Shown one piece after another: positions 8,170 through 17,162 of a stretch of DNA of 64,000 nt. The notes beneath the pieces were generated by a model that was given only the letters and a program-made list of their open reading frames with translations, made no database searches and was not told the DNA's origin. The position numbers were made by a program, and so were the translations under genes. How positions within the stretch are numbered: the stretch's first letter is position 1; the number at the start of each line of letters is the position of its first letter. Origin of the DNA: VRUE01 sp963703335 (GTDB lineage Bacteria; Actinomycetota; Thermoleophilia; Solirubrobacterales; 70-9); the NCBI GenBank assembly GCA_963703335.1, contig OY969812.1:558001-622000 (forward strand), in the 5' to 3' direction.

Positions 8170-9452
8170 CGCCGTCGCCTCGAGGGACGAGCCTCCGCAA
8201 GCCGAGAGCGCGCCATCTGCGCGTAGGTCGGACTGAGCTCGACCCCGATGAAGTCACGGCCCAGCCGCTCAGCGACGATGCCGGTCGTCGCCATGCCGGC
8301 AAACGGATCGAGGACGACGCAACGGCTGCCGGGCTCGTCGTGCCGGCAGATCGGCTCCCAGCCGACCGTTTCCCAGTGATTTAGGACCTTGCCGGCCCGA
8401 GCCCACGACGGGCTGTTGGCGCGGCCGGTGCGCAATCCCTCGGCCGCACTCTGTTTCCCGGATGGGGCGTGCTCACCCTCGATGAATCGCTTCGATTCAA
8501 CGATCCGCCGCCAAGGCGCGCCGCAAGCAGAGCACGCCGTCGGCGCGGTGGCGGCAAGGATGCACGGCTCGACCAGACCTTCCGGGAAGGTGGCGAAGTG
8601 CGCACCTTTGAAGCGCTGAGTCGCGACCGTCCATACGCTGCGGCGGTTGCGACCAGCTCCTCCGACCCACGCCTCATCTTGGCCGCGCGGCGCTGACTCG
8701 CCGCCATAACTCAATCGCTCCGGCCGAACATAGCCGTTGCTTGCTCGGCCGCCCATATCCGGTTCCCGAACAGCGTGTGCGTCGTAGTAGTACCGACGAC
8801 TCTTGCTCAGAAGAAAAACGAACTCGTGGGATCGCGTGGGGCGATCGCGCACCGACTCCGGCATCGCGTTCGGCTTCTCCCAAACAATGTCGGAGCGAAG
8901 CCACCAGCCATCTTCCTGAAGGGCGAGGGCAACTCGCCACGGGATGCCGATCAGGTCCTTGGGCTTCAGCTTCGGTGGCACTCGCGAGCCGACCGACGTT
9001 CCCGAGTCACGCCCGATGTTGTCCGGGACCTGGTACGCGCGGCTGGCAGCAAAGCTGTCTCCCAAGTTCAGCCAGAGCGTGCCGTTATCTCGCAGGACAC
9101 GGTGAACCTCGCGCAGGACTGCGACAAGGTGCTCGACAAATTGATCGGGCGTGGGCTCTAGACCGAGACACCCGCGCCAGGCGCGGCAACGCGGGCAAGA
9201 CTCGCCGCGATCGGCGGGCTCCCAACGGTGCTGGCAATCCGGGTCGCCATCCCAAACTCGCGGCGGAACGCCGTAGTCGCGAAGTCCCCAGTACGGCGGA
9301 CTTGTCACGCAGACGTGAGCGCTACCACCTGGCAGCGTTGCGAGTACGTCGGGTGCGTCGCCACAAATGAGCCGGCGACTCGGATCGCGCTCGGGGGGCG
9401 GAGGCAACTCGCCAGGCCGCACGATGCTGCGGGTGTCCGCAAGCGTCGACAT
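8166..9452 (-). CDS. site-specific DNA methyltransferase (N4-cytosine/N6-adenine type)
   Basis: About 428 residues from the ATG at 9452 (MSTLADTRS), chosen because the upstream gene stops there (TGATG overlap). Catalytic motif IV is TSPPYWGLRDYG near the N-terminus. The AdoMet-binding motif I is LDPFAGMATTGIVAE near the C-terminus, so the order is the beta-type permutation. Two Cys pairs (CQHRW...CPRCRAW and CSACGAPW) suggest zinc-ribbon inserts. No cognate restriction endonuclease is next to it, so it is an orphan methylase that may protect the transferred element from host restriction. It sits inside the transfer operon. Substrate base and recognition site cannot be read. Confidence 0.9.
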   Translation of the reverse strand: MSTLADTRSIVRPGELPPPPERDPSRRLICGDAPDVLATLPGGSAHVCVTSPPYWGLRDYGVPPRVWDGDPDCQHRWEPADRGESCPRCRAWRGCLGLEPTPDQFVEHLVAVLREVHRVLRDNGTLWLNLGDSFAASRAYQVPDNIGRDSGTSVGSRVPPKLKPKDLIGIPWRVALALQEDGWWLRSDIVWEKPNAMPESVRDRPTRSHEFVFLLSKSRRYYYDAHAVREPDMGGRASNGYVRPERLSYGGESAPRGQDEAWVGGAGRNRRSVWTVATQRFKGAHFATFPEGLVEPCILAATAPTACSACGAPWRRIVESKRFIEGEHAPSGKQSAAEGLRTGRANSPSWARAGKVLNHWETVGWEPICRHDEPGSRCVVLDPFAGMATTGIVAERLGRDFIGVELSPTYAQMARSRLAEARPSRRRR

Positions 9453-10687
9453 CAGCGTCTGCCCTCGCGGCTCCCGGACTTCCGGGTGATCTCGGCGGGG
9501 CGCGAATCCACCGCGAAGACCTCGATCCACCTCGCCGGTTCATAGCCGTAGCGCGCTGCGTTTTCGGGCTCGCCCGGCGAGGCCGATGTGTGCCAGGAGA
9601 GGTGAATGTGCGGTCCGCCAGCACATGGGACGCAGTGCAGCGGGTCGCCGTGATTCGGATAGCCGTTGTAGCCGATGAAGCGGAAGGGCGGGCTGGCGCA
9701 GGCGGGCGCTACGCCCGAGGCGGCGCAAGAAGGCTTCCAGCCGACCGCCCGCGCGAGCCGCGCGGTCCTCGTCCAATCGCCGTCGCGCGGGCCAGCGTCG
9801 ATCGCGGCTCCCAGCGGGTGCTCGCCGGTCGCCTCATGGCCGCTCGGCGAGTAGCAGGAGCTGACGAGGATTCCGAAGCGGCGCGCAAGGTAGACCACGT
9901 CGGGGACGATCCGCGCATCGCAGCTAGTCCCTGGCGAGGCGCTCACGTCAGCGGGCAAGACCGCCAGGCGCCGGGGCTCGAAGGCCCTTCGCACCGCGCC
10001 CATCCCCCCGGTGCCGAGACCGACAGAGGCGGTGCATTGCCCCCCGATGATTTCGCCCTTCCCGCCCCCACCTCCGGCGGTGCCGAAGCCGTAGGAGACG
10101 GCGCGGCGCATCACCTCATCGGCGTAGTCCACGAGCGAGTCCGCGCAGGCGCCGTAGTAGCTGCAGGCGGCCTGGCGGTAGGCGGCGTAGGAGCCGCCTG
10201 CGGGCGGCGCGTGCATGACGACGCGCATGAGTCGCGCCGCGGTGAAGATCGAGTCGGCGAGGTTGAAGGGGTCGGTTCGCCCGTCGCCGTCGCCGTCGAC
10301 CCGGTAGGTCTCCCAGATGGTCGGCCCAGGCCCTGGGCTGCAGGCGCTTTCGCGGACGATCGCGATCTGCATCGGCCCGCCGCAGCCGGAGGGGTAGACC
10401 TGGGCACAGGTGCCGGTGCCGCACTCCTGGGTGCCGATCGAGGCGACGAACGTCCAGTCGATGTCGAAGCGCCGGCCCGCGGCCTGGTAGAGCGCCAGCC
10501 GCCTCGGCGGTATCTCTCGCTTGGCCACGGCGCTCGCCGGGCCGGCGAGCGCCGTGGCGCCGCCGAGGCAGCCGAAGCCGCTGCCGAAGACCGCCATCAC
10601 CGTCGCCGTTGTCACCACGATCACCGCCGCGGACCCCGACAGACCACCCATCGCGAGTAGGGCACTCCCCTTGCCCCGGCGGCTCAT
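9452..10687 (-). CDS. conjugation cell-wall hydrolase: lytic transglycosylase plus M15-like peptidase domains
   Basis: A 411-residue protein with one N-terminal transmembrane/signal segment (GGLSGSAAVIVVTTATVMAV). Residues ~60-195 resemble an SLT-type lysozyme fold (ALYQAAGRRFDIDWTFVASI, QECGTG, GCGGPMQI, then a Tyr/Ala-rich repeat). Residues ~250-390 resemble a D-Ala-D-Ala carboxypeptidase/M15 zinc peptidase (YSPSGHEATGEHPLGAAIDA and GGPHIHLSWH), whose His and Asp would bind zinc. Such bifunctional enzymes open peptidoglycan locally for the conjugation channel, like VirB1/TcpG. The start overlaps the VirB6-like gene's stop by 4 bp. Substrate bonds are inferred from the folds. Confidence 0.8.
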   Translation of the reverse strand: MSRRGKGSALLAMGGLSGSAAVIVVTTATVMAVFGSGFGCLGGATALAGPASAVAKREIPPRRLALYQAAGRRFDIDWTFVASIGTQECGTGTCAQVYPSGCGGPMQIAIVRESACSPGPGPTIWETYRVDGDGDGRTDPFNLADSIFTAARLMRVVMHAPPAGGSYAAYRQAACSYYGACADSLVDYADEVMRRAVSYGFGTAGGGGGKGEIIGGQCTASVGLGTGGMGAVRRAFEPRRLAVLPADVSASPGTSCDARIVPDVVYLARRFGILVSSCYSPSGHEATGEHPLGAAIDAGPRDGDWTRTARLARAVGWKPSCAASGVAPACASPPFRFIGYNGYPNHGDPLHCVPCAGGPHIHLSWHTSASPGEPENAARYGYEPARWIEVFAVDSRPAEITRKSGSREGRR

Positions 10688-12828
10688 CGCTCGGTGCCCT
10701 TCTTCTCGCTGCGCTCGCGATCGGCCTGAAGCTCATCGCCGAGATCGCTCTCCTTCTCGGCTGGGTCTTTCTGCCGCACCTCTTCGGCGGCCGGCTGTGC
10801 CCGCCTCGGCTCGGCCGGCTCCTTCTCTGCCTCCTTCTTGGCGCGCCGCGATCCCTCAGCCCCGCCGGGCGGAACCCCTTCGGCCTGCGTCTTGCCGTGC
10901 TTCGGCCTCTTGCCGGTCTCGCGGGAGACGGGAGGGCGAGTCTCATCGGAGTCGACGGGAGGCACAGCCTCTTCTGCCGCCGACCTCTGGGCGCCGGCCG
11001 CGGGCTTTGAGGAGCCGCTGTCCTGGCTTGCGCCGGCGTCAGGTCGCCGGCTGCTCGGGGCTGGTTTGCCTGGGCGGTCTCGATCAGCGACGAGCGGCTG
11101 CCCTTCGCCGATCGACCTGCTCTCACTAACGCCGAAACGCGGTGGACCTCCCGCGAGACCCCCGACCGGCCGGCTTGCGGCGCGCCGACGCGAGCCCGAG
11201 CCGGCGCCGGCCAGGCGAGCCGCTACCCCCGCCGCCGAACCGCCGCCGCGCCGAATTGGTCGCGAAAGCCGCCCCGCCATGCGCCCGCCCGCATAAAGGG
11301 AGAGCAGCCGCAGCGAGGCATCTCGGCCAGGTGCCCCCGGCCCGGTGACGATCCCGACCAGACCCTCGGCGAGCGCCTTTCGCTGCAAGAAGACCGCCCA
11401 GAAAAAGAGCGCCTGCAGGCCGAAGGACATGAACCAGCCGAGTGCGGAAGTGACACTCGCCAAGGCGCCGTTGACCGCCAGTACCACCGCCAGCGCGAGC
11501 GAGTAGGCGACCTTTCGAAGCAGGTAGCCGACGAGCTTCTCCAGCCATCCCTTGAAGAAGGCGTGGCCGCGCCCGGGGATCGCGGCCGCGACGAGCGCCA
11601 CCGGGGAGAAGGCCAACAGCAAGAGCAGCAGGACCTGGGCCAAGATCACCCCGACCGAGAGTGCGCCGAGCAGGCAGAAGGCGCCAAGCTCGCCGAAGAA
11701 GACGACGATCGCCAACAGCAGCCGCTGGTACTGGCCACCCTCCTCCATCGTGTCGGTTGCGGGCTTGTCGGCCAGCCGGTAGCCGCGCCGCTGCCCATCG
11801 GCGTCTGGCAGCTTCGAGGAGTCACCGTGGTTGAGGGCGTCGTACTCAGCATCTCGCTCCTCGGTGGCGAGCCCGAAGCGCAGGAAGTGGGAGGCGTACT
11901 TGCTCGCGTTGTTGATGCAGGTCTTGCGCCCGGCGATGACTTCTGTTCCCGAAGCGAGGCGACGGGCGAGCGCGGCGTCGCTAGCCGGGCTCTGCGACAG
12001 CGGTCGCACCGCGACCGAGTCCGGATCGGAATCCTCTGAGCCGGTGCCGGCGAGCACGCAATGCTCGAGGCCGCCGAACTCAAGCACGACCCAGGGATTG
12101 AAGACGAGCAAGTCAAAGAGCTGCTCGGCACCCTCTTCGCGCGCCTGGCCTCCGCCCGAGGCGCTGCCGTGGCCGGCAATCGAGAGGAAGGCCACCGACA
12201 TCTGGTTCGTCCATTGCGAGGCGGCGCCGATCGTCTTGCCGGGCTGAGCAACGAAAAAAAGCGCCACCAGAACGTAGATCAGCGAGAGGCCGAGAGCGCC
12301 CGCGGTCTCGGCATAGCGGCGCTGCACGAGCGCCTTCCACATTGCCCAGATCCCGACCACCGATACCGCAAGGACGAGCCACGGCCCGCCGAAGACGTTG
12401 GAGTAGATCGAGTGGATCGCCTCTGAGACGGGCGCGAGTGCCCCGGCGCCCCCGGTGGCCCCGGAGCCGTTGAGGAGGTCGAGGCTGAAGGCGAAGGCAA
12501 ACAGCGAGATCAGGGCGCTGGCGAGAAAGCTCGTCAGCGCCCACAGCACGCTCGCGAGGACGTAGGCGATCATCGGCGGCACGCCCGAGGCGTCGATGCC
12601 CCCGGTCAGCGATGTGGAGATAAAGTCGAAGTGCGGGTCGAGCGCGTAGTGACTGAGCGGGTAGCGGCCATAGAGGCCATCTGAGCCAAGCGGCGAGGCA
12701 GGCCCGACGTTCCCCCAGACGTCGCTCCCGGCGCTGGCGAGCGGATGCGCCAGCAAGACGAAGAGCAGGGCGAGCCCGAGCGTCACAGCCACCCGGCCTC
12801 GCCACCTCTGCTCCCAGGCGCCCCTCAC
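10684..12828 (-). CDS. VirB6/TrbL-like polytopic conjugal transfer membrane protein
   Basis: About 714 residues from a GTG at 12828 that overlaps the previous stop (GTGA). It has many membrane helices: near the N-terminus (VTLGLALLFVLLAHPLA), a block at ~85-210, and a second block at ~390-530 (LLLAIVVFFGELGAFCLLGA, QVLLLLLLAFSPVALVAAAI). A large extracytoplasmic loop between the blocks contains paired Cys. The last ~180 residues are cytoplasmic, Lys/Glu/Arg-rich and low in complexity. This layout fits the VirB6/TrbL inner-membrane channel component of Gram-positive type IV secretion. A longer ORF starting upstream overlaps the ATPase gene and is not favoured. Confidence 0.75.
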   Translation of the reverse strand: MRGAWEQRWRGRVAVTLGLALLFVLLAHPLASAGSDVWGNVGPASPLGSDGLYGRYPLSHYALDPHFDFISTSLTGGIDASGVPPMIAYVLASVLWALTSFLASALISLFAFAFSLDLLNGSGATGGAGALAPVSEAIHSIYSNVFGGPWLVLAVSVVGIWAMWKALVQRRYAETAGALGLSLIYVLVALFFVAQPGKTIGAASQWTNQMSVAFLSIAGHGSASGGGQAREEGAEQLFDLLVFNPWVVLEFGGLEHCVLAGTGSEDSDPDSVAVRPLSQSPASDAALARRLASGTEVIAGRKTCINNASKYASHFLRFGLATEERDAEYDALNHGDSSKLPDADGQRRGYRLADKPATDTMEEGGQYQRLLLAIVVFFGELGAFCLLGALSVGVILAQVLLLLLLAFSPVALVAAAIPGRGHAFFKGWLEKLVGYLLRKVAYSLALAVVLAVNGALASVTSALGWFMSFGLQALFFWAVFLQRKALAEGLVGIVTGPGAPGRDASLRLLSLYAGGRMAGRLSRPIRRGGGSAAGVAARLAGAGSGSRRRAASRPVGGLAGGPPRFGVSESRSIGEGQPLVADRDRPGKPAPSSRRPDAGASQDSGSSKPAAGAQRSAAEEAVPPVDSDETRPPVSRETGKRPKHGKTQAEGVPPGGAEGSRRAKKEAEKEPAEPRRAQPAAEEVRQKDPAEKESDLGDELQADRERSEKKGTER

Positions 12829-13379
12829 CGCCGCGCCTCTCTCGGCGTGCTGTCGAGCGCAGCCAGCAGCTCGGGGAAGACGGGGTCGACCTGCAGCTCC
12901 CCGACCCGCCCGTCGAGGTCGCGCACCAGGCAGCGCCCCTGGCGGCATTCGGCCAAGCGCGAGCGCAGGGCCTCATCGCCGGGATCGAGGCCCACCAGCG
13001 CCAGCGCGCGTCCTGCCTCCGCGAGCGAGTCCTGCCCGAAGAGGAAGAAAGTCCCGACCAACTCGGAGAGGTCGCCCAGGTCGGCGAGCCGCTGGGTCGC
13101 CAGCAGGATCGTCGCGTTCATCGCCCGGCCCAGCCGCACGAGGCGGTTGAGGAGCAGCCGCCCCTGCGTTGAGGCCAGCAAAAACCACGCCTCGTCCAGC
13201 AGCACGATCTTGTGTCGTTGGCGGTTGCCGCTGACGAGGCGCAGGCACAAGGCCGCGACCAGGGAGAGGGTCGCGACGGAAACTCGCTCGGCGCGCGTGT
13301 AGGTATCGCGCGAGGCTCCGGGGTCGGGCAGGGAGAGGCCCGGGGTGCGGATCGTGATGACCGAGGTCTCGCCTGTCAC
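12825..13379 (-). CDS. VirB4/TraC-type ATPase, C-terminal part (Walker B chain)
   Basis: About 184 residues from a GTG at 13379 that overlaps the stop of the upstream ORF by 4 bp (GTGA). It opens with VTGETSVITIRTPGLSLP and carries Walker B KIVLLDEAW at ~57-65, then RAMNATILLATQRLADL and a C-terminal regulatory segment (CLVRDLDGRVGELQVD). This is the second half of the RecA-like motor domain of VirB4 ATPases. Walker A is in the preceding ORF. Normally both motifs are in one chain, so the protein is either naturally split and translationally coupled, or the result of a single-base frameshift. Confidence 0.8.
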   Translation of the reverse strand: MTGETSVITIRTPGLSLPDPGASRDTYTRAERVSVATLSLVAALCLRLVSGNRQRHKIVLLDEAWFLLASTQGRLLLNRLVRLGRAMNATILLATQRLADLGDLSELVGTFFLFGQDSLAEAGRALALVGLDPGDEALRSRLAECRQGRCLVRDLDGRVGELQVDPVFPELLAALDSTPREARR

Positions 13380-15241
13380 CGCGCGGCCTCCCCAAGCGGG
13401 GCGAAGCCAAGGCGCGCGAGACCGAAGTCCGCCAGCACCTCCAGGGCCTCGCCCGCCTCGCGGGCGGCCTGGGTCTCGGAGGCACACAATCGCCCCACCA
13501 CGCACATCAAGCTGCGCTCCCCCGCCCGCACCGCATCGCGCACGGCGCGGTCGATCGCGTTCTCCCAGGCGGGCGGGGGGTCGCGCAGCAGCTCCAGCAG
13601 GTAGGAGGAGGCGAGCTCCTCGCGCAGCTCGGGCAGGCCGACCGCCAGCGGGTCGAGCTTGCCGCGGTGGGCGGGCTCGCCGGAGAGCTCGACCACCTCG
13701 ACCCGGCCCTCAAGCTCGGGAATCCCCTCCAGGTTGTGGTCGGGCTTGGGGTCGAAGTCAACGACGAGCGAGCCGCGGCGCTCGGCGCCGTAGGCGATCG
13801 CCTGCGCTGCGAGCGTCTTGCCCGAGCCGAGCGTGCCGGCGAGCAGCACCGCCGAGGGCCGCGAGGTGCGCGGCGCCTCGGTCGGGTCATAGCGAACCGG
13901 GCGCCGCGCGCCGGAGGGCGTGTGGCCGATGTAGGGGCCGGTGCGGGAGCCGAGCTCGGCGGTCGCGGTGGGGACCATCGCGCCGAGCTGCTCGACCGTC
14001 ATCTGCTGGCGATAGTCGGAGACCGAGCCGGCGTCGGTGCGGGGCAGGTGGTCGAAGAAGAGCCGGTGCTGGAGGCCGCGGGGGCGGTGCAGGCGGACCT
14101 CGCCGAAGCGCTCGCGCAAGACCTCGACGCGGCGCTCCAGCTCGACCCGCTCGGCGGCGCCGACGGCGAACCCGAGATAGGCGCGCAACATCGGCGGGTG
14201 CGCGGAGGAGGACAGCACCGCCTCGTACTCGCGGGCCAGCTCGCGATCCTCCTCGGCCTGCCAGCCTGGCCCCGCCTGGGCGCCTTCAGCCTCCTCGCGC
14301 CAGGCGTGCTCGGCGTCGAGGATGCGCTTTCGCACCTGGCCAAGCGCCTCGCGGTTGCCGAGCCAGCGCGCGTGCAGGACGGCGTCGGCGGGAAAGCCGG
14401 CGTCTTCGAAGGGACTGAACAGGAGCTCGGCGGGGCCGGGGAAGACCGCCTCGGAGGCGAGCGAGCCGGCGCAGAGGAATGCCTGGAAGGAGCGGCCCTC
14501 TTCGGCCTCGACCTCAAGTGAGGGGGGCTCGCCGGGGTCCTCGCTCATCGGCGCGTTGGCCAAGCGCCAAAGGTCGTGGCCGACTGGCTCATAGCCGGAC
14601 GCGCCCTCGCCGCTTTGCACCACCAGGGCGTCTGGCTCCCATCCCTCCTCAAGGAGGGGCTCGGCCACGCCCCGACAAGCGGCCCTTCGCAACAGCCACT
14701 GCAGCTCATATGTGCTCGCCCGCCGCAAGCCGAGGAGACCTGAGAGCCGCTCGAAGCAGCGTCGCTCGGCCGCGGCTAGCTCCTCCAGCTCGCTGCGGGG
14801 GACCGGCCGCGGAGCGCCCACGCCTGCGATCTCCTCCACCCTGCGCCTGGCTCGGCCCAGCGAGCGGAGCCCTCCTTTCGAGCGCTCGCCCAAAGAGACG
14901 GCCAGATAGACCTCGGGCAAGCTCGGTTCCAGCTCGGCCAACCGCGACTCGTGCCCTTCGAGGTAGCGGCGCCAAGCCTCGTGGTCGGCATGGACCGAGT
15001 CGGCAGCGCCCGCCAGCCCGGGGACGTAGCGATCGGCGGGGTAGGCGCGCTGGACCCGCCAGATTGAGAAGTCGGCCCCGACCAAGTGCCCGAAGCGCTC
15101 CAAGCGGCGCAGCAGCCCCCACTTCTCCGCGAGCGGCGCGAACGGATAGGAGACCGGCTCGGCCCTGTAGAGGGCTGCCGCTTCCTCGCCTGGGCCAAGC
15201 AGGACGTTGCGCCTCGCGTAGCGCAGCGGGAAGTCCTTCAC
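13376..15241 (-). CDS. VirB4/TraC-type ATPase, N-terminal part (Walker A chain)
   Basis: About 621 residues from the GTG at 15241 (VKDFPLRYARR), which overlaps the TcpE-like stop by 4 bp. The first ~450 residues are the VirB4-type N-terminal domain (FSIWRVQRAYPADRYVPG and a long Arg/Glu-rich helical region). Walker A LLAGTLGSGKT is at ~466-476, followed by VVDFDPKPD. The ORF then ends after LARLGFAPLGEAAR, before Walker B. VirB4 ATPases energise pilus and channel assembly of type IV secretion systems. Without the following ORF the ATPase would lack its Walker B and arginine-finger region. Confidence 0.85.
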   Translation of the reverse strand: MKDFPLRYARRNVLLGPGEEAAALYRAEPVSYPFAPLAEKWGLLRRLERFGHLVGADFSIWRVQRAYPADRYVPGLAGAADSVHADHEAWRRYLEGHESRLAELEPSLPEVYLAVSLGERSKGGLRSLGRARRRVEEIAGVGAPRPVPRSELEELAAAERRCFERLSGLLGLRRASTYELQWLLRRAACRGVAEPLLEEGWEPDALVVQSGEGASGYEPVGHDLWRLANAPMSEDPGEPPSLEVEAEEGRSFQAFLCAGSLASEAVFPGPAELLFSPFEDAGFPADAVLHARWLGNREALGQVRKRILDAEHAWREEAEGAQAGPGWQAEEDRELAREYEAVLSSSAHPPMLRAYLGFAVGAAERVELERRVEVLRERFGEVRLHRPRGLQHRLFFDHLPRTDAGSVSDYRQQMTVEQLGAMVPTATAELGSRTGPYIGHTPSGARRPVRYDPTEAPRTSRPSAVLLAGTLGSGKTLAAQAIAYGAERRGSLVVDFDPKPDHNLEGIPELEGRVEVVELSGEPAHRGKLDPLAVGLPELREELASSYLLELLRDPPPAWENAIDRAVRDAVRAGERSLMCVVGRLCASETQAAREAGEALEVLADFGLARLGFAPLGEAAR

Positions 15242-15759
15242 TTGCGCGCCTCCCGGGCTACCCACAACTGACCCTTGCTGGGGCACGCCACGCCTGCCGG
15301 AGGAAGCGCGCGCCCTAGCGAGCGCCGCCGTGGCGCAAGCCGCAGGGCAAGCCATGAGACGGCAAAGCGATCGGCGCGGCGGCCGTCGGGGCTCGCCTGC
15401 GTGGCGAGCGTCGCCACGGCGACCGGGATCACAATCAGGCGCAAGGGCCAGTCGAGCAACCCCAGGAGGAGGCCCGACAGCCACGCCACCCCCACCGAGG
15501 CGATCCCCGCGAGGGCGGCGCGCTCTCTTCCTCCGAGCGCAAGGCCCACCGCCGAGGCGGCGAGCGCGGCGAGTACGAGGACCGTGGCCGAGCCCGAACC
15601 GAGGACGAGCACAGCCGCGAGCGAGGTGGCGGCGTAGGCAAGCCAGCGCAGCGGCACCCCGCCCGGCACCGGCAGCGAGTGTCCCTCGACCTGATAGATC
15701 CTGCGCTCGGGGCGGAAGATGCGCTGGTAGGAGCGGATCGTCTCGTAGCCCCGACTCAC
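15238..15759 (-). CDS. TcpE/PrgI-like conjugal transfer membrane protein
   Basis: A 173-residue protein starting MSRGYETIRSYQRIFRPERR. The Arg-rich N-terminus with YQVEG..LPVPGGVPLRW is followed by paired membrane helices at ~42-75 and ~83-120, then a basic soluble tail. Small membrane proteins of this layout directly upstream of VirB4 in Gram-positive conjugation operons are TcpE/PrgI (VirB3-like), thought to anchor the ATPase. The family name is an inference from layout and position. Its ATG overlaps the upstream stop (ATGA) and its stop overlaps the VirB4 GTG. Confidence 0.65.
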   Translation of the reverse strand: MSRGYETIRSYQRIFRPERRIYQVEGHSLPVPGGVPLRWLAYAATSLAAVLVLGSGSATVLVLAALAASAVGLALGGRERAALAGIASVGVAWLSGLLLGLLDWPLRLIVIPVAVATLATQASPDGRRADRFAVSWLALRLAPRRRSLGRALPPAGVACPSKGQLWVAREARK

Positions 15760-16064
15760 GGCAGGACCTGCTTTCCGATCGCCCGCGCGGCATCGGCGAT
15801 CTGATCGGGGCTGAAGACGAGCCAGCCGACGAGCACCGCGGCGACGAAGAAGACGGCCAAATCGGTAACGCGGCGATTGAGCAGGAAGACGAGGCCGACC
15901 ACGGCGACGATCCCGCCGTAGACCTCCCCGGCGTAGCGGCGCAGAAGCGAGCCGAGATTGTGGCCAATGTCGTTGCCGGCGGCGAGAGCCACGGGCGCGA
16001 GGACCAGGGCAGCCAGCAAGGCCACGGCCAGCGCCAGTGAGAACATGGCGGCACGCCGGCTCAC
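15756..16064 (-). CDS. VirB2/TrbC-like small membrane protein
   Basis: A 102-residue protein with a signal-like first helix (MFSLALAVALLAALVLAPVA, ending near ALAAGND), a second helix (YGGIVAVVGLVFLLNRRVTD) and a third (LAVFFVAAVLVGWLVF). Cleavable leader plus two hydrophobic helices is the layout of VirB2/TrbC pilin-like subunits. No Cys or sortase motif is seen. It is coupled by 4-bp overlaps on both sides (TcpC-like upstream, TcpE-like downstream). A TcpD-like role is an alternative. Confidence 0.6.
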   Translation of the reverse strand: MSRRAAMFSLALAVALLAALVLAPVALAAGNDIGHNLGSLLRRYAGEVYGGIVAVVGLVFLLNRRVTDLAVFFVAAVLVGWLVFSPDQIADAARAIGKQVLP

Positions 16065-16912
16065 GACAACGCTCCCTCGACAGCCCGCACGTACCAGCGG
16101 TCCTGCCTCACCAGCTCCAGGCGATAGGCGAGCCGGTAGAGCGCCCCGCTGGCGGGGTCCCGGAACCCGCCCGAGACCACGACAGTGCGATGCCGCCCTT
16201 CGCCGTCGCCGAGTTGCGAGACGGCGCTGGAAGAGCCAAGCACTTCAAGTGACCCTTCGAGCGGAGCCACCTCCGCACCCCGCTCCAGCAGGTAGGAGAG
16301 GTCGCGGGTGCTACGGGCGGAGAGGTAGAGGGGGACGAACTTCTCCACCAAAGCCCGGATCGCGCTCGCCTCAGAGCCGGCAAGCGGCCGGGGCCGCTCA
16401 ACGGCGACCCCGGCCTTGCTCGGAGCCGCGACTATCCAAGGCGCACCCAGGACCGCCACCCCTCCCGCCTGCGAGCGGGAGATCGGGACGGCCAGGTAGA
16501 GAGTGCGCGCGTCGCGGAGATCGCAGGCGACGGTGAGAACCGCTCGACCGCCGCCAAGCTCTTTGACCGCCACCAGCTCGGCCTGAGTGACCTCTGACCG
16601 GCTACGAAGGGACGGACGGACGCCGCCGATGCTCGCCCCTTCGGCCATGAAGGGCGCGAGCACACGGGGCGAGGGGTCATCGAGGTAGGCGCGGGCGAAG
16701 CGCACCGCGACGGCGGCACTCGCAGGATCGATGCCCCGCTCCCTCGCGCCAGCTTCCTGAGTCTGAGCGGGCGCCGAGGCCAGCACGGAGCCAACCCCCC
16801 GGACCATTAGTAGGCCAATGACGATCCAGATCGCTACCCGACCTGCCAAGCGCACCAGTGAGTCTGCTCTTTGCCTCGAAGACCCTGCTTTGGTACTTAC
16901 TCTTCGACTCAC
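16061..16912 (-). CDS. TcpC/VirB8-like conjugal transfer protein
   Basis: A 283-residue protein with a basic cytoplasmic N-terminus, one membrane helix (LAGRVAIWIVIGLLMVRGVG, residues ~23-45) and an extracytoplasmic region that reads as two NTF2-like domains (ARAYLDDPSPRVLAPFMAEG... and KFVPLYLSARSTRDLSYLL...). This fits TcpC (PF12642), the VirB8-like scaffold of Gram-positive conjugation channels. It is the first gene of the leftward transfer operon. The 250-bp region upstream carries a 22-bp palindrome that may control the operon. Confidence 0.75.
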   Translation of the reverse strand: MSRRVSTKAGSSRQRADSLVRLAGRVAIWIVIGLLMVRGVGSVLASAPAQTQEAGARERGIDPASAAVAVRFARAYLDDPSPRVLAPFMAEGASIGGVRPSLRSRSEVTQAELVAVKELGGGRAVLTVACDLRDARTLYLAVPISRSQAGGVAVLGAPWIVAAPSKAGVAVERPRPLAGSEASAIRALVEKFVPLYLSARSTRDLSYLLERGAEVAPLEGSLEVLGSSSAVSQLGDGEGRHRTVVVSGGFRDPASGALYRLAYRLELVRQDRWYVRAVEGALS

Positions 16913-17028
16913 CCTGCATGCGCCTCCCCGGCTTCGCCTAAACGTGACTGTTTGAGTCGTCGCGCCTTGGCGAGTGCTTGTGTGTGAGTCAGAAGTACCG
17001 CTGCGCGATTGGTATGTCTACACAAGTG

Positions 17029-17050
17029 CCTAAGCGCCTAGGCGCTTAGG
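17029..17050. promoter_or_regulatory. 22-bp perfect palindrome upstream of the transfer operon
   Basis: CCTAAGCGCCT/AGGCGCTTAGG is perfectly self-complementary and lies 117 bp before the TcpC-like start and 113 bp after the ArsR-type gene's stop. GGCGAATAGGCG (17049-17060), overlapping its right edge by 2 bp, recurs inverted as CGCCTATTCGCC at 17160-17171 over the ArsR stop. It is a likely operator for the adjacent ArsR-type regulator or another repressor of the transfer genes. Confidence 0.5.
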
Positions 17051-17162
17051 CGAATAGGCGGAAGGTGTGTGCTATCGGATGTGAAACAACGCAGTGAATA
17101 AGCACGCCGAGACTTGCGTGCGTTCCCGCAAACGGTCTGCTTTGACCGGCGTTTGAGTGCGC

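Noticed and set aside
5261..8302. Full 1,013-codon frame for the coupling ATPase
   Set aside because: The first ~130 codons overlap the methylase gene and carry low-complexity Arg/Gly/Ser repeats. The ATG at 7903 fits the operon overlaps.
13345..14418. 357-codon plus-strand ORF opposite the VirB4 gene
   Set aside because: Arg/Pro/Ala-rich shadow with no motifs; the minus strand carries Walker A.
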